Shown piece after piece: positions 36,147 through 48,411 of a DNA stretch of 64,000 bases. This stretch comes from Linepithema humile (lineage: Eukaryota > Arthropoda > Insecta > Hymenoptera > Formicidae): positions 7,564,001-7,628,000 of the forward strand of contig NC_090128.1 in the NCBI RefSeq assembly GCF_040581485.1. The letters run 5' to 3'. Both the position numbers and the translations under genes were made by a program. Within the stretch, counting starts at the first letter, position 1. Each line of letters opens with the position of its first letter. The notes under the pieces are model-generated. The model worked only from the letters and a program-made list of their open reading frames with translations. It had not been told where the DNA came from and did not search any database.

Positions 36147-39139
36147 CGTCGACTGTAGATTGCGAAAAAAAAGGTCTTTATTAATTTATGTATAACTTAT
36201 TGTGTATTATTACATTGAGATTTTAATTAAAAGAAATGTAGAAAATATCAGCTAAAGTACACTGCCAATTATTTTTGAAATATTGATAATACCTGAACCG
36301 TTTAATGTCAGAACCGTGTACTTCTAGTGTAATTTCCGGTATATAAAAAGGAACAAACTAAAAGTTCGAATAGAAGGTTGACTATTCAAATAAAAAATAA
36401 TAATAGTTTGCTCGAGAGTCAGTCTCGATCGTGACTGATTTGTTCACAACAATAATAAAGTGTTCCGAAGCTGTGTAACTCGTGCGCATATCCCAATACA
36501 TATAATATACAGGATCAACCGCACCACGTGGTAATGATGCATTCCTGAGATCATTTTGAGATAAAAATTTTAATATCAAAGCTACAATAGTTCTTAAATG
36601 AGAAGCATTTAAAGTTAATCAATCAAGTCTCCGAGGCACGGTTGTAGAAAAAAAAAGAACAGCTCCTGTGTTATCAATGTGCCATTACCGTGCGGTGCGC
36701 TTAATCCGGGACACCCTGTATATAAATGTATTTTCCCAAATAGATAAGAATTGTTCTAGAACTCTCTTCAAATTTACATATCATCTCTATACTTTATTTT
36801 TAATTTCTTTCTACTTTCGTGTAATGAAAAATATAAAGCTAATATGCAGATAGGATGCTGATAACGATTTTTTAGGGCGTATTCTTGAATTAATTAGAAC
36901 TAAAACATTGCAGCAAAGGAAAGAAATGACAAACTCTCAATAGGCACTTTTGAGATCGAACGTTTCGTTCAGTTTATGAATGAAAAAATAAAATAATGTT
37001 GACTCATCTACATACCTATCTGTAGTTTGCCGTGTGCGTATTACTAGTAGCAGTTTTAAATAAGTTGCGAAGCTTATTTGCAAAAAAAATAGAGATTCCT
37101 GAAGCAAAAACTCCAATCACCATTACACATACGCATACACTACCACCGTCACCACACGCGCATAAAAGAGAAGGCCTGAAATATATTAATTAGTTAAAAT
37201 ACATAATTATTTATGTCACATCGTTAATTATAATATATATATTACACGTGGAATGCCACGCGGGGATCGATACAATCTCCGCGGTATTCGATGTGTTAAA
37301 GAAATTTTTAGTAGCTACTCATTAGCAATTAATTTATGTAAAATCTTATCTCTCAGACTTCTTCCTGACGTTCTTAATTATATTAATGTATTTTTTTTTT
37401 TTTTTTTTTTAATTGGATTGTACTCTGTTGTGCGACTTACGGTATCCAAGACGAGGCTGCGTCGTAAAATGAGATTCCTGAGTCCCAGCATCAGTTCCGC
37501 AGTGCGATCGGAGAATGTTCACGTCGCGCCTTCACTTCTCTCACTGAGCGTACTCGTGGTGAAACGCGTGCGTGCCGACGATCGGCTTCCTTTACGAAGC
37601 CGGGTAAAAGTGTTCACGTTTATATAACGTCGACGATATCTCGCGCGCGAGAGGGTCAAGTTCTAAACCGAACTCCATCAGGGACCTTTCGCTATCCTCG
37701 TTTATCTCCGGACATATCACGAGCGAGTACTCTTCTGATAATGAATAATGACTCTGTGATTTATATTTGCATGATTTGTCAAAATGTAAACGTAAATTTA
37801 TAAAAATGCCTGCGATGTTAAATAATAATAAGATGAAAGTATCGTGAATATAGTGTTTATAATACATGTCATTGTTACAAATAACAGAGATAATGATACA
37901 ATAACAGAGATATGATAGTGTTTAAAATAATCTGTCATTAAATGATAGAATTTAATACGTATTTAATATGTATTTAATGCGAATTTCGAAATAAAAAGCA
38001 AAAGACCAAGGAAAGTAGCTGAACGTGCAAATCAAAATCAATAGTAATCAATTATAATGTTAGTTAATAAAATTAATCAACAACGTGACTTGACTTAATG
38101 AGCAATAATGTGATCTTAATAAATATTTGATTAATGAAACATATTTATAATTTCTTTTCTTCATTTCAATTTTATTAATAAACTTTCTCTGCTAAACACT
38201 AAGATCATTATGTCTTAAAATATTTACGTTTTATGTAATATCGGGATATCTTTCGCGGAAAATTTACTTTTCGTGACGCCGATGACTTGTTAATCCACAA
38301 ATTGCGGATTCCAACCGACTCGATCCAGTTCGGAGAAAAGATCCCCCGGTCGTAAATAGGTAAAAGGTCTCACTGATAAAACCTGCTATTTATATTAACA
38401 GTTCCGAACCGCCTCGAATCGGTTTCGGGTCACTCCTCGCGCTGGAGAGGTGACGATTCTTATCGCAGGATCACGCGGGCATAAAATGCAAACTCAGCAT
38501 TGTCAGATTTACGCATTTGTGATGCTGCACAAACCATCGATTATTGCGCTGTAATCTTGTTACATCATTCGTCTAACGAAATCTTCCAACTCGGAAGAGC
38601 GGAATAAAGTTTCACGAAGAAATGCTCCTTGACATCACGCTTTAGACAAAAGCATCTCTTTTTGAATGAATTTTTTCTTTGCCGGTTCCTTAATTAAGGT
38701 GCAACATTCATGAAAGGTAAATTTCTAGAATCAAAATAAAATAATGCACGCGAATTATTATACAAGCAATATATATTGAATATATTGTATTTGTGATATC
38801 GGTTATGTTTTTTTAAGAAAAAATATTTCAAAAAACTAATTGTATTAGATTAATATTATCTTTTTACGTCTATAATACAACATGTACAACTTATTCGATA
38901 TAACTTCAGCTAATTTGCTTTGTTTGCTCTAAGAATTTACTGAAAGATTTAATGTGATAAAAGTTTATCTATCATAGGAAAAAATGTATCAGTTTGTCGC
39001 TTCTGACGAGGAGCGATTTTCCCTTGAACGTTATAGAAGATAGTTAAAAGTATACTTATCGCACATCCTTCAAGTTCTTTCATCCGCAAAGTACAGTCGA
39101 AAAGATCGGCACGTGAATCGACAGTAGCAAGTCGGCAGT
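36147..39139. other. Upstream region of the ALDH1L1-type gene and downstream region of Red
   Basis: Three kb without a supported coding region. It should contain the promoter and possibly a non-coding first exon of the minus-strand folate gene. It holds a poly(T) run at 37391-37410, a GC-richer patch at 37440-37660 and another at 38270-38480, each with only short frames. The motif gggacaccctgta lies at 36708-36720. Confidence 0.45.
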
Positions 39140-40912
39140 TCAATATCGCGGCACTTTAAATTCGGACGCGCCGTCGATCGCCGTCGTCGGTTTCCTCTTA
39201 TTCATGATGTTCTGGATCTTCTGCCACTCGCGGTCGAGCTCCGCCTTCTCATTCTTCTCTTTGTTGTACTTCCTGGTGCGCCTGCCGTCGGCCATTTTCA
39301 CGCCGTACTGGAATGCCGCCTTCGGCAGCGCCTCCTTGTTGTTCATGTACTCGCTGTACTCCTCGGGCGTGTCGAAGTCCCAGCGGCCAATCGGACCCTT
39401 CTTGTTGCCCAGATCCATCTTCGTGTAATCCACTTCGTCGTCCGAGTCGTCAATAGCGTCCTGCATCTCGTCCAGGCCCGGATAACACTCGGCGTAGCCT
39501 TCCGGCTCGGCCGCCAGTTTGTTCAGCAGGGCACCCTTCTTCGGCACGCTGCTATCCGCTACGACGGTCGCGCTCGGTTGCAGCACGTTCGGCAATTGTG
39601 GCGCGTTCGCCTTGTCGTCGGTATCCAAATTCGTCTCGGGCTTGTCAAAGTACGAGCCCTTCTTCTTCTCGCGCGAATGCCCGTCCTTCTTGCTCGCCAC
39701 TGCCGGCATGTAATCGCCGATGTCGCCGTAGATACTGTCATCGGCGACCGGCGGCCGCGGCTGTATGTCTATATCGTTCCCCTCGTCGCCGCGCGCGCGC
39801 CCGTCTTTCAGCTTCTTGCCTTTCTTACTGTGTCGGCTACCTTGGCGCAGATATGACAGAATTTGCGCTAGCTTGTTGATCACTATATCGTTGGTCGTGA
39901 GAGTCGGCGTGTTATCAATCGTCGGCACATCCGCCTTGCTCCTAATCAACGTCGTCGGTATATCCACGTCGGCGTTCTCGTCGTCCAGCTCGATTACGTA
40001 CGCCATGCGACCCGGTGTGAACAGCTCGTTCCTCTCGATCTGCTTCGACTTCATGATCATGACAGTTTTGTATAAGCTCCGGCCCATTTTCGTCTTGAAC
40101 TGCATCTCGTCGTCTTTCTTCTCTGGTTCCGGCTTCTTTATCTTCTCCTTCGGTTTTACCAACTTCTCCATTTCCTGCTCTTGCTCGTGTTCTTTCGCCT
40201 CAATCTCGCTGCGTACCTATAGCAATGCATTTATATAAATATAATATAATAGTTAAATAAAATAATTCATTAAAATACAGAAAAATATCCATAGTTTGTA
40301 TCTAAATTATAAATTATTTTATTTGAGAAAAGTGATATACATTATTTCAAAATATCTACTGTGACAAAAAGCTCTGTTTTTCTTAAACTTGTGAAGAGTC
40401 TTAATAAATAGAAGATATTGCACCTTTTGTAGCAAAGCATAGTCCAAGCCTTTGACCAAGTGAGTATGCTCCATGTCACCACCCAAGAATTTCGACTGCT
40501 GGATCATCTGCCTCCTACGCTCAGCAGCATCCATACCAGACTTTAGATCCGGCGCAACAGCTCTGTAAGCACTGGCACTGTTCATGGGATCTTCTGCCTG
40601 ATAATCCTGATTGGTGCCATCCCTACGCTCCCTTGCACGGTCTCTGTATTTTTCAGCAAGCTCTGCCATCTTATCCTCCTCCTGCTTTTTCAGCTTTGCG
40701 TAGAAGCTCTTCTTCTTTCTTCGCAACTCCGCCCGACTACCCCCGCTAACCTGAGGAGTCTGGGCGGTCTTTGCACTGGCATCTCTCGCTGTACCTGGTA
40801 CAGATGCTGGGGTGGCTGAGGGCACTGACGCTCTCGGAGTCATCAGGAGTTTTCGGAAGTCATCGTTCGTCAGACGAACTGACATACCTACTTCTTCCTC
40901 CGTTTCTGGCAT
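39140..40912 (-). CDS. IK: Protein Red / IK, spliceosomal factor
   Basis: Two coding exons: 40912-40424 and 40216-39140, joined in phase 0 across a GT-AG intron; product 521 residues. Family landmarks include LTNDDFRKLLMTPR near the N-terminus, RRKKKSFYAKLKKQEEDK, YRDRARERRDG, LGGDMEHTHLVKGLDYALL, NELFTPGRMAYVIEL, IGDYMPA, EVDYTKMD.GNKKGPIGRWDFDTPEEYSEY, NKEALPKAAFQYG and a basic C-terminus ending EFKVPRY. The RED_N and RED_C regions are both present. In animals Red is a component of the spliceosomal B complex, partnered with SMU1, and acts in the nucleus. The Arg-Glu/Arg-Asp repeat that names the human protein is nearly absent here: only a short Lys/Arg stretch at about residues 338-350 occupies that place. 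The start at 40912 is the first ATG; the frame extends a little upstream without another ATG. Confidence 0.97.
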
Positions 40913-41576
40913 TTTGATCAACTGTCTTTCCTAATCAAACAATTAAGTTAGGTTAGGTTATAATCAACACTATCTTGGAGAAATGTACAACGATAGAAAT
41001 ATTAAGCTTTTTACGAAATACTTACCTTTCTAGTAGTAAAAAAAACTGCGAGATATAAAGTAGAAATCTCAGTTATGTATTAAAAATGTCGATCAAAAGT
41101 GTATTTATTTGTAAAATCACATCACTCAACGAGACTACGAGTGTAAAGTATAATCAACAACAGCTGATCTAAACGCCATATTAACTCATGTTACTAGCAT
41201 ATGATAAAATAGGTACATCTCAATTGATAAACCTAGATCTCTACTATTTTACAATTTGAAAAATGATAAATTATATTTAATTTTATAGAAAATAAAAAAT
41301 TATGTTTAGAATGTAATTTGAAAAAATTAGATATTTTTGTTTTATTTTTATTTCCATAAAATGTTTAAAGTATCATAAAACAAATTAGATTCTGTTTTAT
41401 ACACATTACATAAAACTCGTAATATTTCAAAAACGTGCACTGAACTTATATAGTTTTGTTCTATATAAGTCAGGGATTTGCACAAATTTTAGTATACTAT
41501 TTATATATAAATTTACCTTATTGGAAAAATATATATATTATATTATTTTCTTAAAATTTGATCAAACAAATGCATA
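40913..41576 (-). promoter_or_regulatory. Upstream region of Red and 3' flank of AGA
   Basis: About 660 bp between two tandem minus-strand genes. The sequence ttaggttaggtta at 40948-40960 lies 36 bases upstream of the Red start; on the gene's strand it reads taacctaacctaa. A possible AGA polyadenylation signal (AATAAA on the minus strand) is at 41341-41346. Confidence 0.45.
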
Positions 41577-43159
41577 TTAGCAAGAATCATCACTCTTGTT
41601 GCACAGCTTATTGTAATTGCTACATTCAACTGAAAGTAACTTAGGTCCCAAGACAGGATTCGCAACATAATATGGAAACTTTGCCAATCCATTACACGCT
41701 GCTCCATATTCTCCTTTTTTGTTCAATGCGATTACTGCGCCGAAGAAATGAGGATAATGCTGGGCAATCCTGCCAATCGCTTTTTTAGCAGCTGCACTCG
41801 GTGTTGCCCCGTTGCGCATTTCTTCCACTGCTAAGAAGCTGCAAAAGTACATAAATTAATTTTAACGGGCAATTAAAACCGTTTTTTAGTGTATAAAAAA
41901 TATATAAAATCGTAGGAGAACAAATAAAAAAGTTTTAAATTAAAATAGAATTTATATAAATTTAAATTTTGGTATAGCGCCAAAAACTGCTAAATGTATA
42001 TAAACTGCTAACTATACATTATGCCTTGAGTACCTCGGCAGAAATCGCATCATAATATCTCCGTCACCGGTACCGGCTGCCGCACCAACGTCTTGATCGG
42101 CATATGCGCCGGCTCCCGCAATAGGAGAATCCCCGATGCGACCAGGTATCTTGTGTTTGGCGCCGTTCGTTGAAGCACCGGCCGCAGTACGCCCTTGCGA
42201 GTCTATCGCCAGTACACCGATCGTATCGTGGTTTTCCTCGCTTCCGTTTAACACGTAATTATTATCAATATCTTCAGTATTGCTTAAACCAGTTTGTTGA
42301 GTTAACTGTGGGCTATATGGCCCGCAGGTAGCCGTTGGATCTGGTACAACATTCTAAAAATATCCATAATGTATCAATAACATATTAATTAAATAATTGT
42401 AAGAAGAGATCAACTGTACTTTTGACATATATACCTTCCAAAAATTGGGTTGACAGTTATTTGCCTTCCATTCAGTCCACATTTGCTTAGATTCATTCGT
42501 TTGCAGAGATTCTTTCTGAAATTTCATTTTTACAGCAAAATCTGTAGCTAAATCTCCACCCAGTAAGGAATGTTTTGTGTTCTCTAGCACCTTGCGAGCA
42601 ACTGAAATAGCACTTTTTACATTTCGCAGACCACCTACTCCGCCTACGTCCATTGCCACTCTGTTAAAGAAATATATTCCTTGAATTATTAAGAATTACA
42701 TTAATTATAAGTGAATATAAATATCAATATTAAAATACTTCAATAGAATAAAAAATAGTCATTATGTTTGTTACCCATCCATAATCAAAGCATCTAATGT
42801 AGTTTCTCCGGATTCATCAGGACTGCCACCAAATCCCACTGTCCTTCTGCATTGCTGTTCTTCGCACACAACACATCCTTTTTCTACTGCATCCAAAGCA
42901 CTCACCTTTTTATTATATATTGCATCCCATGCTTCAATAATAATAGATAATATTTTTAAATTGCTAAAATGTTTGAGAGATATTAAATATATTTTAAGTG
43001 ACAAATTGACATACCTATCTCTGTTGCAGATTCATAATTCCACGTAATCACTATTATAGGAATGGTATTGTTGGAAGCATCAAAATTTTGCTTGTCAAAT
43101 GCATTGACAAAAAAGCAAGCTTCAAAAAGCAGCACAATTCTTGTAAAATGAGAGAACAT
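41577..43159 (-). CDS. AGA: N(4)-(beta-N-acetylglucosaminyl)-L-asparaginase (aspartylglucosaminidase)
   Basis: Five coding exons: 43159-43015, 42931-42775, 42660-42435, 42353-42034 and 41838-41577; phases agree; product 369 residues (human about 346). The enzyme cleaves the GlcNAc-Asn bond of Asn-linked glycopeptides in lysosomes. It is an N-terminal nucleophile hydrolase made as a precursor that cuts itself. The N-terminus ([20 protein letters not shown]) is a plausible signal peptide. The alpha chain carries [32 protein letters not shown] and [21 protein letters not shown]. Self-cleavage would occur before Thr220 in ENHDTIGV, followed by beta-chain motifs [28 protein letters not shown] and [13 protein letters not shown]. 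All of these are intact. The stretch before the nucleophile ([11 protein letters not shown]) is poorly conserved, as usual for this linker. It is divergent from TMX2. Confidence 0.96.
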
Positions 43160-43851
43160 CCTGCTTGCAGCCTCTGAAAAGACAAAGATCTTAAAGGACT
43201 GAGATCTAAAACGGTAAATGAACCTTGTACGAAAAAAATTTTAGAGAAAATATGTCTGATAAGATTAGAATGTAATTACTTTAGTATAGGAATGTTAATT
43301 ATCTTGCTGTAACAACTCGCTGTTATCAAATGGCAAATAATTTCTCAAGTTTATCTTAAAAATTGCCATTGTCCTAAGATATTTAAAAGTTACAAACTCA
43401 TGTTGATAAACTGTAAAATCTTCCACAACAAGTACATTGAACTAGCGAGGCCAGATTTGAAATGAGAGAACTTTCTATGTCGAGAGAGAAAGAGTGTAGG
43501 GGGTGATGCTTATTCTGTTTATCTTAAGTGATTTCCGGTACCCCCTCCATTTATGCTGCTTGCTGCTTGCGTCACAAATAGCCACACTAGCGCCAAGTGG
43601 ACTGTTTGAGAATACGTTCCAAACTACTCCAAACTGATCCAAACACTGTGAAGCACCAGCGAAGCATTTGTAGCACCAAGGCCGCACCTCATGTATGCGA
43701 GATAGTAATCATTTGCAGGAATTATAAAAGAACTAAGTAATATTCCACGATAAAGCACACATTAACATTGTGGGATAATATTTCATAACATTAATTGAAC
43801 CTACATGTCAGAAAAGTAACCTGCAAATTTAACTGTTCTGACAGTACAAGA
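43160..43851. promoter_or_regulatory. Shared upstream region of the divergent AGA and TMX2 genes
   Basis: Only 692 bp separate the start codons of AGA (minus) and TMX2 (plus), which suggests a bidirectional promoter. A GC-richer core lies at about 43440-43690. No TATA box can be assigned with confidence. Confidence 0.55.
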
Positions 43852-44872
43852 ATGTCTTTTAAAAAGGATCTGATATTACTTGTGAAGCCTTACTACTTGA
43901 TAAACATCCTTCTCAGTATCTCTTACATCTTTTCAAAGCGCATTCCTATCGTATGTAATTATATATTTGCTCAAAATGATTGTGAGCTCAATGGGGTAAG
44001 TAATACCTGAAAATGCAAATGTATAATTTTTTGACAGTATAACTTCTTTATAATGTTAATTAATCATAAAAATTTGAATCTTTTAGAGGGAGACAGAAAT
44101 TCTGTTTTTTCTCATGATTGTCATCATGATAAGAACTAGAAAGACTGGCAGTGTAACCATGATAAATTATTTGACCTCTAGTTTTGTATATACAAAAATA
44201 GCAAACTTGATTCTGTGGTTTTACGCGGATGTGCGGATGGGCATTCTGTTTGCCTTAATTTTTATATGTAAGAGAATACACAAAATTATCTTGTAAATTA
44301 TAATTTATTGCGTTATATACAACATAACATGTTTTTGTGTATGCATATGCAGTATGTGGATTGATATTGCCAGAACCAACATATCAAGGACCTGAAAATA
44401 TAATTTATTTACGTGGAGCTAATGGATTGCAAGAGGAATTACAACGTGACACTAGAGTAGTCTGGTTGGTGGCATTCTATACTGCATGGAATCCAGCCTG
44501 TGTAACTTTTGCACCGATATTCTCTGAGCTTTCTGCAAAGTAAGTATGTAGTGTTCAACTGTTCTATCTTTTTACAGAAAAATATGTTCTTTTATTACAT
44601 AGAGTACATACAATGAATTATTACATAGAGAATTATTATAGGTATGCATTAGAGAGCTTTAAATTTGGTAAAGTGGATGTTGGAAGATATCCGGATGCAG
44701 CGGCAAAGTATCATGTCAGTGATGCTAGTACAAGCAAGCAGTTGCCAACATTAATACTCTTTAAAAATGGAAAAGAAGTTGAGCGACGTCCGTATGCGGA
44801 TCACAAAGGAAAGCTCGTTAAATTTCTTTTTTCGCTAGTACGTATTCTATTCAAACTCAACACTGAAATTCT

Positions 44873-44916
<44 letters not shown>

Positions 44917-45067
44917 TCTGTCTTTTCTACTTATTTTTATATTAATTACACTTGTCTCAATTTTTCAGGATAATGTAGAGGCTGCATTTGATCTCAATAA
45001 TATTTATGATGATTGCAAAAAGAATCCTCTCAAGAGAAAGGAGAAAAAGTCCTTGAAGGCAGAATAA
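43852..45067 (+). CDS. TMX2: Thioredoxin-related transmembrane protein 2
   Basis: Five coding exons: 43852-43995, 44087-44267, 44353-44539, 44642-44837 and 44969-45067; all GT-AG; product 268 residues (human 296). Hydrophobic segments near residues 8-28, 53-62 and 86-115 fit an ER membrane protein. The thioredoxin-like domain follows, with EELQRDTRVVWLVAFYTAW, FKFGKVDVGRYPD and KQLPTLILFKNGKE. The usual CxxC active site is replaced by WNPAC (154-158), leaving one cysteine, as in vertebrate TMX2 where the site is SNDC. It is therefore unlikely to be a simple disulfide oxidase. The C-terminus is lysine-rich (KNPLKRKEKKSLKAE) but does not end in a classical KKxx signal. Start chosen at the ATG at 43852. 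Confidence 0.95.
44876..44912. repeat. (TA)n microsatellite in TMX2 intron 4
   Basis: About 36 bases of pure TA dinucleotides in the last intron of TMX2. Confidence 0.92.
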
Positions 45068-45476
45068 TAAAGTGACAATTAGATGTTTAATGACGAAAAG
45101 AACATAAATTGCAGTTCACAGTTCAGAGCGAATTTAGACGGCTTCTACCACCTAGTGCGTTCTCTTGATTGAGTTTCAACACTGAACTAAAAATGCGAGA
45201 ATTTATAAATATTATGTTCGTGTGTTGTAATATATTCTATATACACATATATATATATATATGCGATAGTGTTCTCATATTATCAAATCTTATTTATTTT
45301 ATTCAAACATTTATGCATCACACATTATCAGAGATTGTTGCATGCGTATGTAGTATGTATGAATGTGCCATATGTAATAATATAAGATCGAAATGTACAA
45401 AAAGCTTGATATTACGATTAGCAATATTAAATAGCGTTTTCTTTTGAAGTTGTGAGTCTATAACAGAGACCTTAGA

Positions 45477-45482
45477 AATAAA
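45477..45482 (+). terminator. Probable TMX2 polyadenylation signal
   Basis: AATAAA hexamer about 410 bases past the TMX2 stop and about 490 bases before the AAMP start. Confidence 0.5.
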
Positions 45483-45971
45483 AGCCTGATGTTGCAAGTT
45501 TGATAGATTTGTACAAAAAAGATTTATTGTTGATTCAACTATTTGCTGAATTTTAGCAAATTTTAATGGTCAGAAGACGCCTAATCGCGTTCTTCAATTT
45601 TTACAAGCCTGCGAAGAAAAGAGACAAAATAATCCAAATGCTCTCTTCGTCATTCCGCACTCGAGGAATCCATAGTCACTCTAGAGGAAATAGCGCACAT
45701 ATTTGAAAACCACAAATATATGTATGTTTTACGCCAATGTCGCCAAATGGTGTGGAGCCCAGAATATTCACGTTGGCGACATTGTTCCACGCTTTAATCA
45801 ACCTAACCTTATTGATACTTTGTTTGCAATCAAAAGAGGAGCACGTGTTCGCAGTAATATTTTTTGTTTATTACTTTTGTTTATTAGTAGAGACTATTAT
45901 CTGTTTCAACATGGTTAATATTAATTTTAGTATAATTAATTAATGCTAGTGATTAATTATAACTTTCCAAT

Positions 45972-48284
45972 ATGTTAGATATGATTCCACCACCTCCACC
46001 TGAGATGAATCCCATCTTGGATGAAGAAATGATCTTAGGAGAAGAAGATGTAGACGAGATTATTGATATGGGAGATATCGAGAAAGTGGATTCATCATCA
46101 GAAGATGAAAGTGGCACATTTTCTGGTCATGACATTTTGGAGAATGATTTGCCAAGAGATGATGCAATGCGTGTTTATTGTCCTTATAAACCTGAGGAAG
46201 ATATCAGTATATATTTGCTATCAATTTAACTTCTGAATAAAACATATTAAATGATATTACTCTTTGCAATGCTTACGTGATAATGATATATAAATTAATT
46301 TCAGAACATTCAATATTTTCATGTTCGTTGAGTAAGAACGGTGAACTGGCAGTAATTGGAGATGAGAATGACAGGGCTTATGTTTTTAACATCATTACGG
46401 GTGAGATAATTATAGATTGTGGTTTGGATCACAAGGATAGCGTTATATTCACTGAATTTAATTATAATGATAAGTACGTTGCTACTGCTGACATGAGTGG
46501 CGTGATTCAATTGTGGCAGATAAGCAACAAAAGTTGTATCTGGTCTACCAACTTATATGATGACATCACGGTGAGCAATTTTACTTAATAAGAAGTTTAT
46601 GTTTTTTACATATATCCAACTGTGGGGTAGTTTATAATTAATTTTTTGTTTTATGTTTTAGTGGGTTAAGTGGCATCATTCTGCTAATGTCTTGCTAGTA
46701 AGCGTAGCATCAGGAGAGATTCACATTTTGAAAATAGGTAATATTGAAGCTCACAAAATCATCCCACGAGGATACGGGAATGGTGATGTGCCATTCGCTG
46801 GTGTAATTCTTGCAGATGGTATGAAATAAATTTATTCTTAAAATTTCTCTTAAAAGAAAAACATTACATATAAACTAAATCTTACAGGAAAACGTGCTGC
46901 ACTAGGATATCGTAATGGCACAATTTGTGTAATAGATTTAAAGGTGAATAAAGTATTGTCTACTACACCTGGTGATCCAACAGGATTACATGGGCATTCG
47001 GATACTATCATTGCTCTTGACTGTCACACGGATGATAATTTGTTGATTTCAATATCGCAAGGCGGCAAGACTATGCTAAGCACAGCGCATAATGGAAAGG
47101 TAAGTAAAATTTTTATAAATTTGTTTGGCAATACAATATAGAAAAAAAAATGATATACTTGTTTCATATTGCTAATGTATATCGCCTGTGTAGATAGATT
47201 TTTAACAAAGTTATTGAATAAACATTTCATATTTTTTCTTTAATGATTTAAATAGTAAGTTAAATAGTAATAATAGACTATTCTTCAAATATTTTATCGA
47301 TTTTATTAATTGAAATAAATTTACTAATATACTATTTACTAAAATTTTAATATACTTAAATACTTTTCAGATTATTTCTATACTTCAAGATTTGAATTCT
47401 AACAAAACGGAGATTAGTGAAGCGGGTGATTCAGATAGCGAACGTAGGTTTAGCCTAGAAGCCGCGGCTTTTTGTAAAGATCCCACTTTTCCTGTGGCTG
47501 CAACTGGAATAATCGATTACGAAGATTCCGATAAGGGTAGAATTTACATATGGGATGTTTCTAGACAAGTAATATTCTTTATATCTCTATACGTTTTCCT
47601 TTTTATGAAATAATTCTAAGTCGAAATTTTTGGTAGGTTCTTAGGCACGAAATAAAACAAGAAGCAGGTGTTACAAGATTGGTTTGGACCAACACATCGA
47701 TATTTTTTACTGGAGGATTAGATGGCATATTAAGATGTTTTGATGCAAAAGCAGGTTGCCATCTTAGATCATTTTTAGGCCACACGAATACTATACTCGA
47801 TTTACATATTTCTTGGTGAGTCATTAGCAATCAATATTTTGTATTGATTAATTACAGAAGAAAACAATTTATGAAACGCTTCCTTTTGTAAAGAACATTT
47901 TTAACAAAAAATCTGAAGTAAATATTCATGCATCAGCTTCTATTGTATTTGTGTTAAACAATCAAAATTAGCAATACTTTTTCTTGAAGTTGAATAGTTA
48001 TAAAATTATCAAGACCTGAAAAAAATAATTGAGTCATAATTTAAATTGGCGATATTCATTTATAAATAGCATATTAATGACCAGAATAATTTACGGTTCT
48101 CAATAATCTCATGCTACATATTCAATCAAAATTATTTAAATGCCTTAAAAGTTTGATTCCAAAAATTATTTTATGTTTGCAATATACTAATGTTTGATAC
48201 ATATTTTCCAGCGAAGGAAAAAAAGTAGTGACGAGTTCTGACGATGGTACTGCCAGAATCTTCGATATTTCGTCCTTATATTAA
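45972..48284 (+). CDS. AAMP: Angio-associated migratory cell protein (AAMP), WD40 protein
   Basis: Seven coding exons: 45972-46206, 46305-46570, 46662-46818, 46888-47099, 47371-47568, 47637-47815 and 48212-48284; all GT-AG with matching phases; product 439 residues (human 434). An acidic N-terminus (Glu/Asp-rich, about residues 10-75) precedes a beta-propeller of about eight WD-type repeats. The best landmarks are HKDSVIFTEFNYNDKYVATADMSGVIQLWQ, DGKRAALGYRNGTICVIDL, TGGLDGILRCFDAKAG and a C-terminal VTSSDDGTARIFDI. The repeat set and acidic head match AAMP (yeast Sqt1-like). In yeast Sqt1 is a dedicated chaperone of ribosomal protein uL16, and a related role in animals is plausible but not shown here. 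The gene lies head to tail after TMX2 and converges on the UPF0598 gene. Confidence 0.94.
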
Positions 48285-48356
48285 TATAATGCTATTAATA
48301 TAATAGATGTAAGATATGTGTATAAATGCACATGTAAATATCAATATGGAAATTGT

Positions 48357-48362
48357 TTTATT
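48357..48362 (-). terminator. Probable polyadenylation signal of the UPF0598 gene
   Basis: On the minus strand AATAAA lies 50 bases past the stop codon at 48412. It falls within the presumed 3' UTR of the converging AAMP gene, so the two transcripts may overlap at their 3' ends. Confidence 0.5.
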
Positions 48363-48411
48363 ATGTACATATAAAATACGCTTCTTTATGAAGGGATCTT
48401 TATGAACACAA

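Noticed and set aside
37253..37627. 124-codon frame upstream of the folate gene
   Set aside because: It runs through a poly(T) tract giving polyphenylalanine and has no recognisable domain.
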